This document shows, piece by piece, positions 17,815-26,369 of a stretch of DNA of 64,000 nt (its first letter is position 1; every line of letters starts with the position of its first letter). Position numbers and translations under genes: made by a program. The stretch lies in contig NZ_AP022601.1 in NCBI RefSeq assembly GCF_010726765.1, forward strand, positions 2,604,001 to 2,668,000. Reading direction: 5' to 3'. Source of the DNA: Mycobacterium gallinarum (GTDB taxonomy: Bacteria; Actinomycetota; Actinomycetes; Mycobacteriales; Mycobacteriaceae). Below the pieces are notes generated by a model. That model worked only from the letters and a program-made list of their open reading frames with translations, did not search any database and was not told the DNA's origin.

Positions 17815-19116
17815 ATGACCTTCACCGCAACCGAACTCACCGTCGCCACGTGGCCAGGGTGTACGCCGCGACTGTTGCGGCCCACCCAGGTGAAAGCCGA
17901 GGAGCTTGCCGAGTATGTGCAGGCCGGCGGCTACCGGCCGCTGACGGACGCGGACGCACTGCTGGAGCAGGTCGACCTGTCCGGTCTGCTCGGTCGCGGC
18001 GGCGCCGCCTTCCCGCTGGGGACCAAGCTGCGTACGGTGCGCGACGCCGGGCGCCGCGGCGTGCAGACGGTCATCGTCGCGAACGGTGAAGAGGGCGAGC
18101 CGGCTTCGGTGAAAGACCGCTGGCTGCTGCGCAACCGGCCGCATCTCGTGCTGGACGGTCTGCGCCTGGCCGCCGTGATGGTCAACGCGAGCCGCGCGTA
18201 TGTGTATGTCTCCGACGAACAGTCGGCCGTCGCGGTGAACAGTGCGCTGTCGGAACTCGATCCCGAGATGTTCGGTGCGACCGACGTCGCGGTGATCAGC
18301 GTAGAACCCGGGTACGTTGCGGGTGAGGAGACCGCCGCGGTACGCCGCATCAACGGCGGGCCCGCAAAGCCGACCGACAAACCACCCCGGCCGTTCGAGG
18401 AGGGCGTGTCAGGTTTGCCGACGACCGTCAGCAATGTCGAGACGCTCGCCAATCTCCCGCACATCCACCAGCACGGCGCACAGAGTTTCCGCGCGGTCGG
18501 CACGCCGATGTCGCCGGGAACGTTCCTGGCGACGATCACGGGCGGCGGCAGGCCCGCAGCGCTGTACGAGATTCCGCATGGCGCCGCGTTTTCCGATCTG
18601 CTGACCTTGCACGGTGTGCCGAAGGACTCGGTGCGCGGAGTGTTGATGGGCGGCTATTTCGCCGGCCTGGTCAACACCGACATCCTCGGCGCGACGCTCG
18701 ACCATGAGACGATTCGCCGCCTCGGCAGCGGCCTTGGCTGCGGTGCGATCTCGATTCTCACCGACGACTGCCCCGTCGCCGTCGCGGCGTCGGTGATGTC
18801 GTACTTCGATCGGGAGAACGCCGGCCAATGCGGGTCGTGCTTCAACGGCACGGCGGCAATGGCGGCCGTCGTTTCGGCACTGCGCGACGGAGCGGCGACC
18901 CAGGAGGACGTCACGCGCCTGGAGCGCTGGTCGGTGGTACTGCGTGGCCGCGGCGCATGCGGCACCCTCGACGGCGCCACGAACGTCGCGGCGAGCCTGC
19001 TGCGCCAGTACCCGCAACTGATCACCAGCCACCTCGCCCGCGAGTGCCCGTCCTGCCGCACCGGCGCTTTCAACGAGATACGGCCGTACGAAGTGGAGGC
19101 GGTGGGACATGAGTGA
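17815..19116 (+). CDS. NuoF-like NADH:flavin oxidoreductase with reduced Fe-S motif
   Basis: 433 residues resembling the FMN/NADH-binding subunit NuoF of complex I. Seen: GLLGRGGAAFPLGTK (residues 58-71), NGEEGEPASVKDRW (nucleotide/FMN loop), VEPGYVAGEETA and the C-terminal cluster region. NuoF normally has CGxCxxC plus one later Cys. Here only C339-G-S-C342-F-N-G and C382 remain, so the third Cys is replaced; an extra CPSC pair sits at 411/414. No other complex I genes are near. The ferredoxin overlaps its 3' end by eight bases, so it probably acts as an NADH:ferredoxin reductase (inference). Confidence 0.88.
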   Translation: MTFTATELTVATWPGCTPRLLRPTQVKAEELAEYVQAGGYRPLTDADALLEQVDLSGLLGRGGAAFPLGTKLRTVRDAGRRGVQTVIVANGEEGEPASVKDRWLLRNRPHLVLDGLRLAAVMVNASRAYVYVSDEQSAVAVNSALSELDPEMFGATDVAVISVEPGYVAGEETAAVRRINGGPAKPTDKPPRPFEEGVSGLPTTVSNVETLANLPHIHQHGAQSFRAVGTPMSPGTFLATITGGGRPAALYEIPHGAAFSDLLTLHGVPKDSVRGVLMGGYFAGLVNTDILGATLDHETIRRLGSGLGCGAISILTDDCPVAVAASVMSYFDRENAGQCGSCFNGTAAMAAVVSALRDGAATQEDVTRLERWSVVLRGRGACGTLDGATNVAASLLRQYPQLITSHLARECPSCRTGAFNEIRPYEVEAVGHE

Positions 19117-19420
19117 CGGCTTGCGAATCCGGCTCGATCGGACTCTCTGCGACGGGTTCGGCATCTGCGCCAAGCACGCGCCAGGGTACTTCTCGCTCGA
19201 CGACTGGGGCTACGCATCGCTGATCGGCGATGGCACTGTGGCCGAGAAGGATCGCGACGCAGTGATGCGCGCGCTGTTCGATTGCCCGGTCCACGCCATC
19301 GTATACATGGGTGAGCACCGGCCTTCAGGCGACGGAGCGGCGCACCCCGATGTGCAGGAGTCACCCGAGCCGGACCCGAAAAACAACGGCAGCGAGGCTA
19401 TTTCGGAGTTCGTCAGGTGA
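19109..19420 (+). CDS. 3Fe-4S type ferredoxin with C-terminal tail
   Basis: 103 residues: a 64-residue ferredoxin core with C14, C20 and C59-P60 and phenylalanine F17 at the variable position (CDGFGIC), then a roughly 35-residue polar, low-complexity tail (HPDVQESPEPDPKN). Overlaps the NuoF-like gene by eight bases and the DUF35-thiolase gene by four. Its likely reductase is the NuoF-like protein. With no P450 in the same overlapping block, its electron acceptor is open; the P450s at 23.7 kb are the nearest. Confidence 0.92.
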   Translation: MSDGLRIRLDRTLCDGFGICAKHAPGYFSLDDWGYASLIGDGTVAEKDRDAVMRALFDCPVHAIVYMGEHRPSGDGAAHPDVQESPEPDPKNNGSEAISEFVR

Positions 19421-21060
19421 CTCGACCCCTGCCCGAACTGAATGCTCAGAACGAGTTCTTCTGGACCGCAGGCGGTGACGGCGTCCTTCGCATCCAGGAA
19501 TGCCAGGACTGCGAGGCATTGATTCATCCACCGCAGCCGGTGTGCCGATACTGTCGCAGCCGCAACATGGGCGTGCGCGATGTCTCCGGACGCGCCACCC
19601 TCTCGGCATTCACGGTCAACCACAGATTCGGCTTCCCCGACCTGCCCCCGCCATATGTGGTGGCTCAGGTTGCCGTCGTCGAGGATCCGCGTGTTCGGTT
19701 GACCACCAACATCGTGGAGTGCGATCCCGACGAACTGACGTTGGGGCAGATGGTCGAGGTCACCTTCGACAAGATCGAAGATGTCTGGCTTCCCCTGTTT
19801 CGCCCCACTGCGGACAAGGAGTTAGGGCCACTGCCCACCGACGAGATCGCGCCAACGGATTTCGCGCGGCACGTGAGTCCGCCGCTGACCGGAGACAAGT
19901 TCGAGGAGAAGTCAGCGATCACCGGCATTGGTGCGTCAAAGCTGGGTAGGCGCCTGATGGTGCCGCCGCTGGCGCTGACCATAGACGCGTGCGAGGCGGC
20001 GGTCGCCGACGCGGGGTTGACGTTCGACGACATCGACGGACTGTCCACGTATCCAGGGCTTGACATGATGGGTATGGGAGAAGGCGGAGTGAGTGCCCTT
20101 GAAGGCGCACTCGGGTTGCGGCCCACTTGGATCAATGGCGGAATGGACACGTTCGGTCCCGGCGGATCGGTCATCGCCGCAATGATGGCCATCGCGACCG
20201 GCATGGCCCGGCACGTCCTGTGCTTCCGCACCTTGTGGGAGGCCACTTTTCAACAGCTGATGAAGGAAGGCAAGACCACACCTCCTACGGGCTTGAGCAC
20301 CTCCAGCTGGCAGACACCATTCGGCGCCATATCCGCGGCGCATGTGCTCGCGCTCAACGCGCAGCGACACTTTCAGCGCTACGGGACGACGCGCGAGACG
20401 CTCGGCTGGATCGCGCTGAACCAGCGCGCCAACGCCGCGTTGAACCCGACGGCGATCTACCGCGATCCGATGACCATGGACGACTACCTGAACGCGCGAC
20501 CGATCACCACCCCGTTCGGGCTCTACGACTGCGACGTCCCGTGCGACGGCGCCGTCGCGGTGATCGTGTCGGCGGTCGACGCCGCCAAGGACATGCCGCG
20601 CAAGCCGGTGCTGTTCGAAGCGGTCGGTACCCAGATCGTCGAACGCACCGACTGGGATCAGACCACGATGACTCACGAACCACAGGTCCTGGGTCAGTCC
20701 GCGCACCTGTGGACGCGAACGTCACTGCGGCCCAAGGACGTCGACGTCGCCGAACTCTACGACGGTTTCTCGTTCAACTGTCTGTCGTGGCTGGAGGCGC
20801 TCGGGTTCTGTGGTATCGGCGAGGCGAAGGATTTCCTCGACGGCGGCAAGGCCATCGCCCGCGACGGTGTGATCCCGCTGAACACCCACGGCGGTCAGCT
20901 CTCCCACGGCCGCACACACGGCATGGGGCTCATTCACGAGGCGGTCACCCAGTTGCGCGGCGACGCCGGCGAACGTCAGGTCAAAGACGCCCGTGTTGCG
21001 GTGGTCAGCAGCGGCGGCCTCACACCCAGCGGCGCGATCCTGATGCGGACCGACGCGTGA
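19417..21060 (+). CDS. fused DUF35/OB-fold - thiolase-like (Ltp2-type) protein
   Basis: 547 residues in two parts. N-terminal DUF35: rubredoxin-like zinc ribbon C29/C32/C42/C45, then an OB-fold with PPYVVAQVAVVEDP. From about residue 165 a thiolase-like domain (SAITGIGASKLGRRL, CDVPCDGAVAVI, VDVAELYDGFSF, NTHGGQLSHGRTHGMG). In steroid side-chain breakdown Ltp2 is a thiolase-like retro-aldolase that needs a DUF35 partner from ChsH2; here both parts are on one chain. Likely reaction: aldol cleavage of a hydroxyacyl-CoA (inference from homology). ATGA/GTGA overlaps on both sides. Confidence 0.9.
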   Translation: MTRPLPELNAQNEFFWTAGGDGVLRIQECQDCEALIHPPQPVCRYCRSRNMGVRDVSGRATLSAFTVNHRFGFPDLPPPYVVAQVAVVEDPRVRLTTNIVECDPDELTLGQMVEVTFDKIEDVWLPLFRPTADKELGPLPTDEIAPTDFARHVSPPLTGDKFEEKSAITGIGASKLGRRLMVPPLALTIDACEAAVADAGLTFDDIDGLSTYPGLDMMGMGEGGVSALEGALGLRPTWINGGMDTFGPGGSVIAAMMAIATGMARHVLCFRTLWEATFQQLMKEGKTTPPTGLSTSSWQTPFGAISAAHVLALNAQRHFQRYGTTRETLGWIALNQRANAALNPTAIYRDPMTMDDYLNARPITTPFGLYDCDVPCDGAVAVIVSAVDAAKDMPRKPVLFEAVGTQIVERTDWDQTTMTHEPQVLGQSAHLWTRTSLRPKDVDVAELYDGFSFNCLSWLEALGFCGIGEAKDFLDGGKAIARDGVIPLNTHGGQLSHGRTHGMGLIHEAVTQLRGDAGERQVKDARVAVVSSGGLTPSGAILMRTDA

Positions 21061-21977
21061 GCGATCCGCAGCCTGATGTCGCCGCCGGGGCGGCTCCGAG
21101 ACCACGCGTCGTCTTCGTCGACGGCGTGCCCATGTCCGGACTGATCGCGGCGGTCGACGAACCCAAGGCTGTCGTGGTCGCGTTCCACGGCGGATCCAGC
21201 ACCGCAGCGTATTTCGATTGCCCGGGGCACCCGTCGCTGTCACTGCTCCGGATGGGAGCCGACCACGGCTTCACCATGGTGGCACTCGACCGGCCCGGGT
21301 ACGGAAGCTCTGCGCCCTACCCTGACGCCATGGAGCGGCCGGAGCAACGTGTTGCGCTCGTTTACGGCGCGATCGACAAGATACTCGGCGCCAACCCGCG
21401 CGGTGCGGGATTGTTTCTCGTCGGCCACTCCGCCGGTTGTGAGCTGGCGGTGCGTCTGGCCGTAGATGATCGGGCTGACCAAGCCGGCGTCATCGGACTC
21501 GAGTTGGCGGGCACGGGTGTGCAATACGACGCGGCGATGGCCGAGATCATGAAGTCGGCGACGGCGACCGGTCGACCGACCGGCCTGCGCGAGGTGCTCT
21601 GGCAGCCCGCCGAGCTGTATCCGCCCGACGTGCTGTCCGGCATGACGAACTCGTCGACCGGCGCGCTCTACGAAGTGGGCATGACGAAGAGCTGGCCGCG
21701 GCAGGACTTTCCCGCGCTGGCGCCGCATGTTCGGGTGCCGGTGCAGTTCAGCGCCGCCGAACACGAGCGCGTGTGGCGATCGGATGCCGAGGCCCTGGGT
21801 CAGATCGCCGCCATGTTCACGTCATCACCGCGATTCGTGACCAACGAGCAACCGAACACCGGACACAATATGTCCCTATCGCACAACGCGGCGGCGTACC
21901 ACAGCGCAGTGCTGTCGTTCGCCGAGGAATGCGTTGTCGCGCAGCAGAGCACATCGGAAGCTATGGAGGCGGGTTGA
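21057..21977 (+). CDS. alpha/beta hydrolase fold protein
   Basis: 306 residues. AFHGGSS gives the oxyanion strand, ALDRPGYGSS the next, and VGHSAGCE the nucleophile elbow with S125; NTGHNMSLSH supplies the late histidine, so the triad is complete. GTG start overlaps the DUF35-thiolase stop. Alternative longer frames upstream are antisense/out-of-frame readings of that gene. Esterase, lipase or thioesterase role in the same operon is possible. Confidence 0.88.
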   Translation: MSDPQPDVAAGAAPRPRVVFVDGVPMSGLIAAVDEPKAVVVAFHGGSSTAAYFDCPGHPSLSLLRMGADHGFTMVALDRPGYGSSAPYPDAMERPEQRVALVYGAIDKILGANPRGAGLFLVGHSAGCELAVRLAVDDRADQAGVIGLELAGTGVQYDAAMAEIMKSATATGRPTGLREVLWQPAELYPPDVLSGMTNSSTGALYEVGMTKSWPRQDFPALAPHVRVPVQFSAAEHERVWRSDAEALGQIAAMFTSSPRFVTNEQPNTGHNMSLSHNAAAYHSAVLSFAEECVVAQQSTSEAMEAG

Positions 21978-22795
21978 TGCGCGTCGGATTCATCGGGTTG
22001 GGCAGTCAGGGCGGTCCCATGGCACGACGGATCGTCGAAGGCGGGTTCGAGACGACGCTGTGGGCGCGTCGGGCGGCCAGCCTCGATCCCTATGCCGACA
22101 CCGGCGCGAAGACCGCGGGTTCACCCGCTGAGTTGGCAGCGGCGAGTGACCTGGTCTGCCTATGTGTGGTCGGCGACGACGACGTACGGGAAGTGCTCTA
22201 TGGCGACAGCGGCGTGCTGGCAGGTCTGGCCTCCGGCGGCGTGGTGGCGATCCACAGCACCGTGCACCCCGACACGTGCCGGGAGATCGCGGAGAAGGCT
22301 GCCGCTCAGGGTGTTTCGGTGATCGACGCACCCGTGAGCGGCGGAGGCCCCGCCGTGGAGGAGGGCAAGCTGCTCGTCATGGTGGGAGGCGAAGAAGAGG
22401 TCGCCGAGCGGTGCCGCCCGGTGTTCGCGACCTACGCCGATCCGATCGTTCATCTCGGTCCGCTCGGCAGCGGACAGGTCACCAAGATCCTCAACAACCT
22501 GCTGTTCACCGCGAACCTGGGCAGCGCGCTGAGCACACTCGACCTGGGCGAGTCCCTCGGCATCCCGCGGGTTCGGCTGGCCGAGGTGCTCAACGGGGGA
22601 TCGGCGACCAGCAAGGCGCTGGGAAGCATCGCGATCTTCGGCGGGACCGTCGAAGGCCTCGCGCCGATCGCGGGCGCGTTGTTGCAGAAGGACGTTCGTC
22701 ACGCAGCCAGCATCGCCGCCGCCGCGTCAGCGCCCGAAGGCTCGGTGTTCACCGCGGCGGACACCGCCCTGGAATCGATGGACCATCCGCGGTGA
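21977..22795 (+). CDS. 3-hydroxyisobutyrate dehydrogenase-like NAD(P)-dependent oxidoreductase
   Basis: 272 residues of the beta-hydroxyacid dehydrogenase family: GFIGLGSQGGPMA (dinucleotide loop), the substrate loop DAPVSGGG at 118-124 and the catalytic lysine K170 in GQVTKILNN. ATG start shares one base with the preceding stop. Followed directly by a related enzyme, so a tandem pair acting on two hydroxyacids or as a heteromer is possible. Confidence 0.92.
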   Translation: MRVGFIGLGSQGGPMARRIVEGGFETTLWARRAASLDPYADTGAKTAGSPAELAAASDLVCLCVVGDDDVREVLYGDSGVLAGLASGGVVAIHSTVHPDTCREIAEKAAAQGVSVIDAPVSGGGPAVEEGKLLVMVGGEEEVAERCRPVFATYADPIVHLGPLGSGQVTKILNNLLFTANLGSALSTLDLGESLGIPRVRLAEVLNGGSATSKALGSIAIFGGTVEGLAPIAGALLQKDVRHAASIAAAASAPEGSVFTAADTALESMDHPR

Positions 22796-23583
22796 CTTGC
22801 GTCGGATTCGTTGGGGCGGGTCGCATGGGCGGCCCGATGGTGTCCCGTCTCGTCGAATCCGGCCATCACGTCCGCGCACTCGGTAGGACGGACGAAAAGC
22901 GCCAGGAGGTCACTGCGCTCGGCGCACAGGCGGTCGCGGGTCTCCACGACATCGCCAGGGACGCAGACGTTCTCATCGTCTGCGTCTTCACCGACGAGCA
23001 GGTTGTGCAGGTGTGCTCGCCCGGCGTGCTCTCGGCGATGTCGCCCGGCTCCGCCCTCGTCGTGCACACGACCGGAAGTCCGCGCACCGTGCAGACGATC
23101 GCGGCACACTCCCCCAGCGTCGACGTGCTGGACGCCCCCGTCAGCGGCGGCCCGCACAACATCGCCGGCGGCGGGCTGACGATTTTCGTCGGTGGTCCCA
23201 CTGATGCGGTCGCGCGCGTCCGGCCGGTACTCGCCGCCTATAGCGACCCGATTCTGCACGTCGGTCCGCTGGGCGCGGGCCAGGCCGTCAAGTTGACCAA
23301 CAACGCGTTGTTCGCCGCCCAGATCGGGTTGTTGCGGGAGGCCGTCGCGCTGGGCGATCGCCTTGGCGTGGACGAGGCACAGCTGCTGGAGGCGATCACG
23401 CACGGCAGCGGGTCGAGCCGGGTCGCGGGTTTTGTCGCGGCGGGCGGATCGGTGGACTCCTTCGTCGAACGGACCCGCGAGTTCATCGGAAAGGACGTCG
23501 AGGTCGTGCGCAAGATCGCTGCCGAGCTCGGTGAGACGATCGGGCTCCTCGACAACGTCATCAACGCCGGAATTCAACCATGA
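22792..23583 (+). CDS. 3-hydroxyisobutyrate dehydrogenase-like oxidoreductase, second copy
   Basis: 263 residues, same family as the preceding gene: VGFVGAGRMGGPMV, DAPVSGGPHNIAGG and K167 in GQAVKLTNN. Sequence identity between the two is moderate, so the duplication is old and functions may differ. GTG start overlaps the preceding stop by four bases. Last gene of the run starting at 17815. Confidence 0.92.
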   Translation: MTCVGFVGAGRMGGPMVSRLVESGHHVRALGRTDEKRQEVTALGAQAVAGLHDIARDADVLIVCVFTDEQVVQVCSPGVLSAMSPGSALVVHTTGSPRTVQTIAAHSPSVDVLDAPVSGGPHNIAGGGLTIFVGGPTDAVARVRPVLAAYSDPILHVGPLGAGQAVKLTNNALFAAQIGLLREAVALGDRLGVDEAQLLEAITHGSGSSRVAGFVAAGGSVDSFVERTREFIGKDVEVVRKIAAELGETIGLLDNVINAGIQP

Positions 23584-23631
23584 AACAGATGCGATTCCGC
23601 TGTCTCAGCAGCCTCTTGTGAGGCATACTAT

Positions 23632-23673
23632 ACGTTACACAAATGCAGCCTTGCGTAACGCACGTAGACGTTA
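23632..23673. promoter_or_regulatory. cluster of CGTTA/TAACG half-sites upstream of the P450 pair
   Basis: In the 112-base gap before the P450 at 23696: ACGTTAC at 23632-23638, GCGTAACG at 23653-23660 and CGTTA at 23669-23673, giving two nested inverted arrangements (CGTTAC-N16-GTAACG, TAACG-N8-CGTTA). An A/T-rich CATACTATACG lies just upstream and could hold a -10 element. Regulator unknown. Confidence 0.4.
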
Positions 23674-23695
23674 GCCACGCGGCGAAAGAGAGACC

Positions 23696-24898
23696 ATGAC
23701 CAAGCCCAAATTGAAATTTAACCCGGTTTCGCAGGACTACTTCGACAACCCGTATGAGATCTACAAGCGCATGCGCGACGAAGCGCCGATCTACTACGAC
23801 GAGGAAGAGGACTTCTACGCGCTGACCCGGCACGAGGACGTCGCCGCGGCTTTGAAGGACACGGACTCGTTCTCCTCGTCTCGTGGCTGCGACCTGTCGA
23901 TGGTGCGGTCCGAGGAGGGGCCGCACAAGTCCATCATCTTCATGGATCCACCCGACCACCGCCACATGCGCAGCCTGCTGAACAAGGCGTTTACGCCCCG
24001 CGCCATTCAGTCGCAGCGTGAAACCGTCATCGAGGTCGTTGAGCACTACCTGTCGAAGTGCGACCCGGACGGTTTCGACGTCGTCCAGGATTTCTCAGGC
24101 CCGTTTCCCGTCGAAGTGATCACCCGGATGGCCGGTGTCCCCGAAGAGTTCCGCCAGCAGGTGCGGCATTGGATCGACACGAGCCTCGAACGTGAGCCTG
24201 GCCAAATCGAGCTGTCCGAGAAGAACATGCAGGCCAATATCGACTCGGGCATCTACTACTACGGCCTGGTGCAGGAACGGCGCCAGAATCCGCAGGACGA
24301 CATGATCAGCCGACTCATCACGGCCGAGATTCCCGGTCCCGACGGCAAGATGCGCAAGCTGGACGACATCGAGATCACCGGCTTCTGTGCACTGCTCGGT
24401 GGCGCCGGCGCCGAGACGGTCACCAAGCTGATCGGCAGCGCCGTCGTCGAGTTCGCCAAGCATCCGGAACAGTGGCAGTTGCTGCTCGACGACCGCAGCA
24501 AGGTTCACGATGCCGTCGAGGAACTGCTGCGCTACGTCGGCCCGGTGCAGTACAACGTGCGCTACACGCTCAAAGAAGCACACGTGCCCAGCGGCACGGT
24601 GCCCGCGCACAAGCCGGTCTTCATCATGAAGGCGGCCGCCAACCGTGACCCTCGGGCCTACGACCGCGCCGAAGAATTCGACATCACCCGCGACCGCACC
24701 CAGTCGCCGCACATGGGCCTGGGCTACGGAATTCACAGTTGCCTGGGGGCGGCACTGGCCCGCCTGGAGAGTGTGATCGCGCTCGAGCACCTGCTGGACT
24801 TCATGCCGCGTTACGAGGTCGACTGGGACGGCTTACATCGGGTGACGATGCAGAACGTCGCGGGTTACCACAACGTTCCAGTGAGGGTGCTGAAGTGA
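23696..24898 (+). CDS. cytochrome P450
   Basis: 400 residues. I-helix LGGAGAETVTK (acid E-T), a K-helix EELLRYVGP and the heme loop LGYGIHSCLG with C349. The residue seven before the cysteine, almost always Phe in P450s, is Leu342 here, while its tandem paralogue at 25092 has Phe. ATG start with GAAAGAGAG upstream. Stop overlaps the ferredoxin start. Soluble monooxygenase, substrate unknown. Confidence 0.94.
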   Translation: MTKPKLKFNPVSQDYFDNPYEIYKRMRDEAPIYYDEEEDFYALTRHEDVAAALKDTDSFSSSRGCDLSMVRSEEGPHKSIIFMDPPDHRHMRSLLNKAFTPRAIQSQRETVIEVVEHYLSKCDPDGFDVVQDFSGPFPVEVITRMAGVPEEFRQQVRHWIDTSLEREPGQIELSEKNMQANIDSGIYYYGLVQERRQNPQDDMISRLITAEIPGPDGKMRKLDDIEITGFCALLGGAGAETVTKLIGSAVVEFAKHPEQWQLLLDDRSKVHDAVEELLRYVGPVQYNVRYTLKEAHVPSGTVPAHKPVFIMKAAANRDPRAYDRAEEFDITRDRTQSPHMGLGYGIHSCLGAALARLESVIALEHLLDFMPRYEVDWDGLHRVTMQNVAGYHNVPVRVLK

Positions 24899-25095
24899 CC
24901 CAGAAAATCGAAGTCGACTTCGGTCTGTGTGAGAGCAACGGGGTGTGCATGGGCATCGACCCCGAGATCTTCGACCTGGATGACCAGGACTATCTGCATG
25001 TCCTCCAGGACGAGGTAACACCTGAAAACGAAGAGCACGTCAAAGAAGCTGTGCGGCAGTGCCCGCGCCAGGCGATCTTCATCAAAGACGAATGA
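24895..25095 (+). CDS. 3Fe-4S type ferredoxin (Asn variant)
   Basis: 66 residues with C12, C18 and C56-P57, and asparagine N15 at the variable ligand position (CESNGVC). GTG start overlapping the P450 before it; stop overlapping the P450 after it. Its position between two P450s makes it the obvious donor for both. Short and acidic as usual for the family. Confidence 0.93.
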   Translation: MTQKIEVDFGLCESNGVCMGIDPEIFDLDDQDYLHVLQDEVTPENEEHVKEAVRQCPRQAIFIKDE

Positions 25096-26294
25096 CCGCA
25101 TCGAAGGTCGTCTTCGACCCGTTCTCCGAGGAGTACTTCAACGGGCCCTGGGACATCTACCGGCGCATGCGCGAGGAAACGCCCGTCTATTACAACGAGG
25201 CGGAGGACTTCTACGCGTTGTCCCGCCACGAGGACGTCGCGGCGGCCTATAAGGATTTTGCGACCTACTCCTCGGCGTACGGCCTCGACCTCGCGATGGT
25301 CCGGTCCGGTGAGCCGCCCCCCATGAAGATGATCATCCTCATGGACCCACCCGAGCACCGCCACATGCGCAGCCTGGTCAACAAGGTGTTCACCCCGCGT
25401 GCGATCGAGGCGATGCGTCCGATGGTGACCGAGACGATCGACCGCTACCTGAACGCGGCCGACCCCGCGAGCTTCGATGTCGTACAGGACTTCTCGGCGT
25501 ACTTCCCAGTCGACATCATCACAACGATGCTCGGTGTCCCCGAGGACAAGCGCCAGCAAGTCCGTGAGTGGGTGGACACTTCGCTCCATCGCGAACCGGG
25601 CCAGATCGACATGTCTGAGGAGGGCATGGCGGCCATCGCGGAAGCCATGGGTCTGTACTTCCAGCTGATCCAGGAACGCCGCAACGAACCGCAAAACGAT
25701 ATGTTCAGCCGGCTGGTCGCTGCCGAGATCCAGCGTGAGGACGGTGGGGTCGAGTCACTCGAAGACTTCGAGATCGCGGGATTCGCCACGCTTCTCGGGG
25801 GTGCCGGCGCCGAAACGGTCACGAAATTGGTCGGCAACGCCGTGGTCGAGTTCGCGCGCCACCCCGAACAGTGGCAGAAGCTGCTCGACGATCGCAGCAA
25901 GATCCCCGCCGCGGTCGAGGAGCTTCTGCGCTACGAACCACCGGTGCATTACAACGTCCGCCGATCGATGCGCGAGGTCAACCTCCACGGTGTCACGATC
26001 CCCGAGGGCAAACCCGTGTTCCTGCTTCAGGCTTCGGCACACCGCGATCCGGACGCGTTCACCGATCCTGACACTTTCGACATCGATCGCGACCGGACCG
26101 AGGCACAGAACCTCGGCTTCGGGTACGGCGTGCACAGCTGCCTCGGCGCTGCGCTCGCCCGGATGGAGACCGCGATCGCAATCGAGCGGCTATTGGACCG
26201 CATGCCGCGGTACGAAGTGCTGTGGGGCCAGTGCGAGCGTGTCGCCATGCAGAACGTCGCCGGCTGGTCACACGTTCCGGTCCGCGTGCTTTAA
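25092..26294 (+). CDS. cytochrome P450, tandem paralogue
   Basis: 400 residues, co-linear with the P450 at 23696 (shared EEYFNGP/QDYFDNP start, HRHMRSL, REPGQI, GGAGAETVTK, MQNVAGW/Y near the end). Heme loop FGYGVHSCLG with C350 is canonical. Start ATG 25092 overlaps the ferredoxin stop; a longer frame is possible but unsupported. Likely produced by tandem duplication with the ferredoxin in between. Could hydroxylate successive positions or related substrates. Confidence 0.94.
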   Translation: MTASKVVFDPFSEEYFNGPWDIYRRMREETPVYYNEAEDFYALSRHEDVAAAYKDFATYSSAYGLDLAMVRSGEPPPMKMIILMDPPEHRHMRSLVNKVFTPRAIEAMRPMVTETIDRYLNAADPASFDVVQDFSAYFPVDIITTMLGVPEDKRQQVREWVDTSLHREPGQIDMSEEGMAAIAEAMGLYFQLIQERRNEPQNDMFSRLVAAEIQREDGGVESLEDFEIAGFATLLGGAGAETVTKLVGNAVVEFARHPEQWQKLLDDRSKIPAAVEELLRYEPPVHYNVRRSMREVNLHGVTIPEGKPVFLLQASAHRDPDAFTDPDTFDIDRDRTEAQNLGFGYGVHSCLGAALARMETAIAIERLLDRMPRYEVLWGQCERVAMQNVAGWSHVPVRVL

Positions 26295-26300
26295 CTCTCA

Positions 26301-26360
26301 GCGAGCGGACGTGAAAACCCCGAATTTCGAATCAAGATGGGGGTTTTCGCGTCTGCTCGC
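26301..26360. terminator. strong hairpin terminator between convergent P450 units
   Basis: 21-base stem: GCGAGCGGACGTGAAAACCCC at 26301-26321 pairs with 26340-26360 with two G-U pairs and a 18-base loop. It lies between the end of the P450 on the plus strand and the DUF1330 gene on the minus strand and can serve both. Confidence 0.8.
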
Positions 26361-26369
26361 GTAAAAAAA

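Noticed and set aside
17815..19116. Fragment of a complex I (nuo) operon
   Set aside because: No NuoE, NuoG or membrane subunits near, and the N3 cluster motif is incomplete; better seen as a stand-alone NuoF-like protein.
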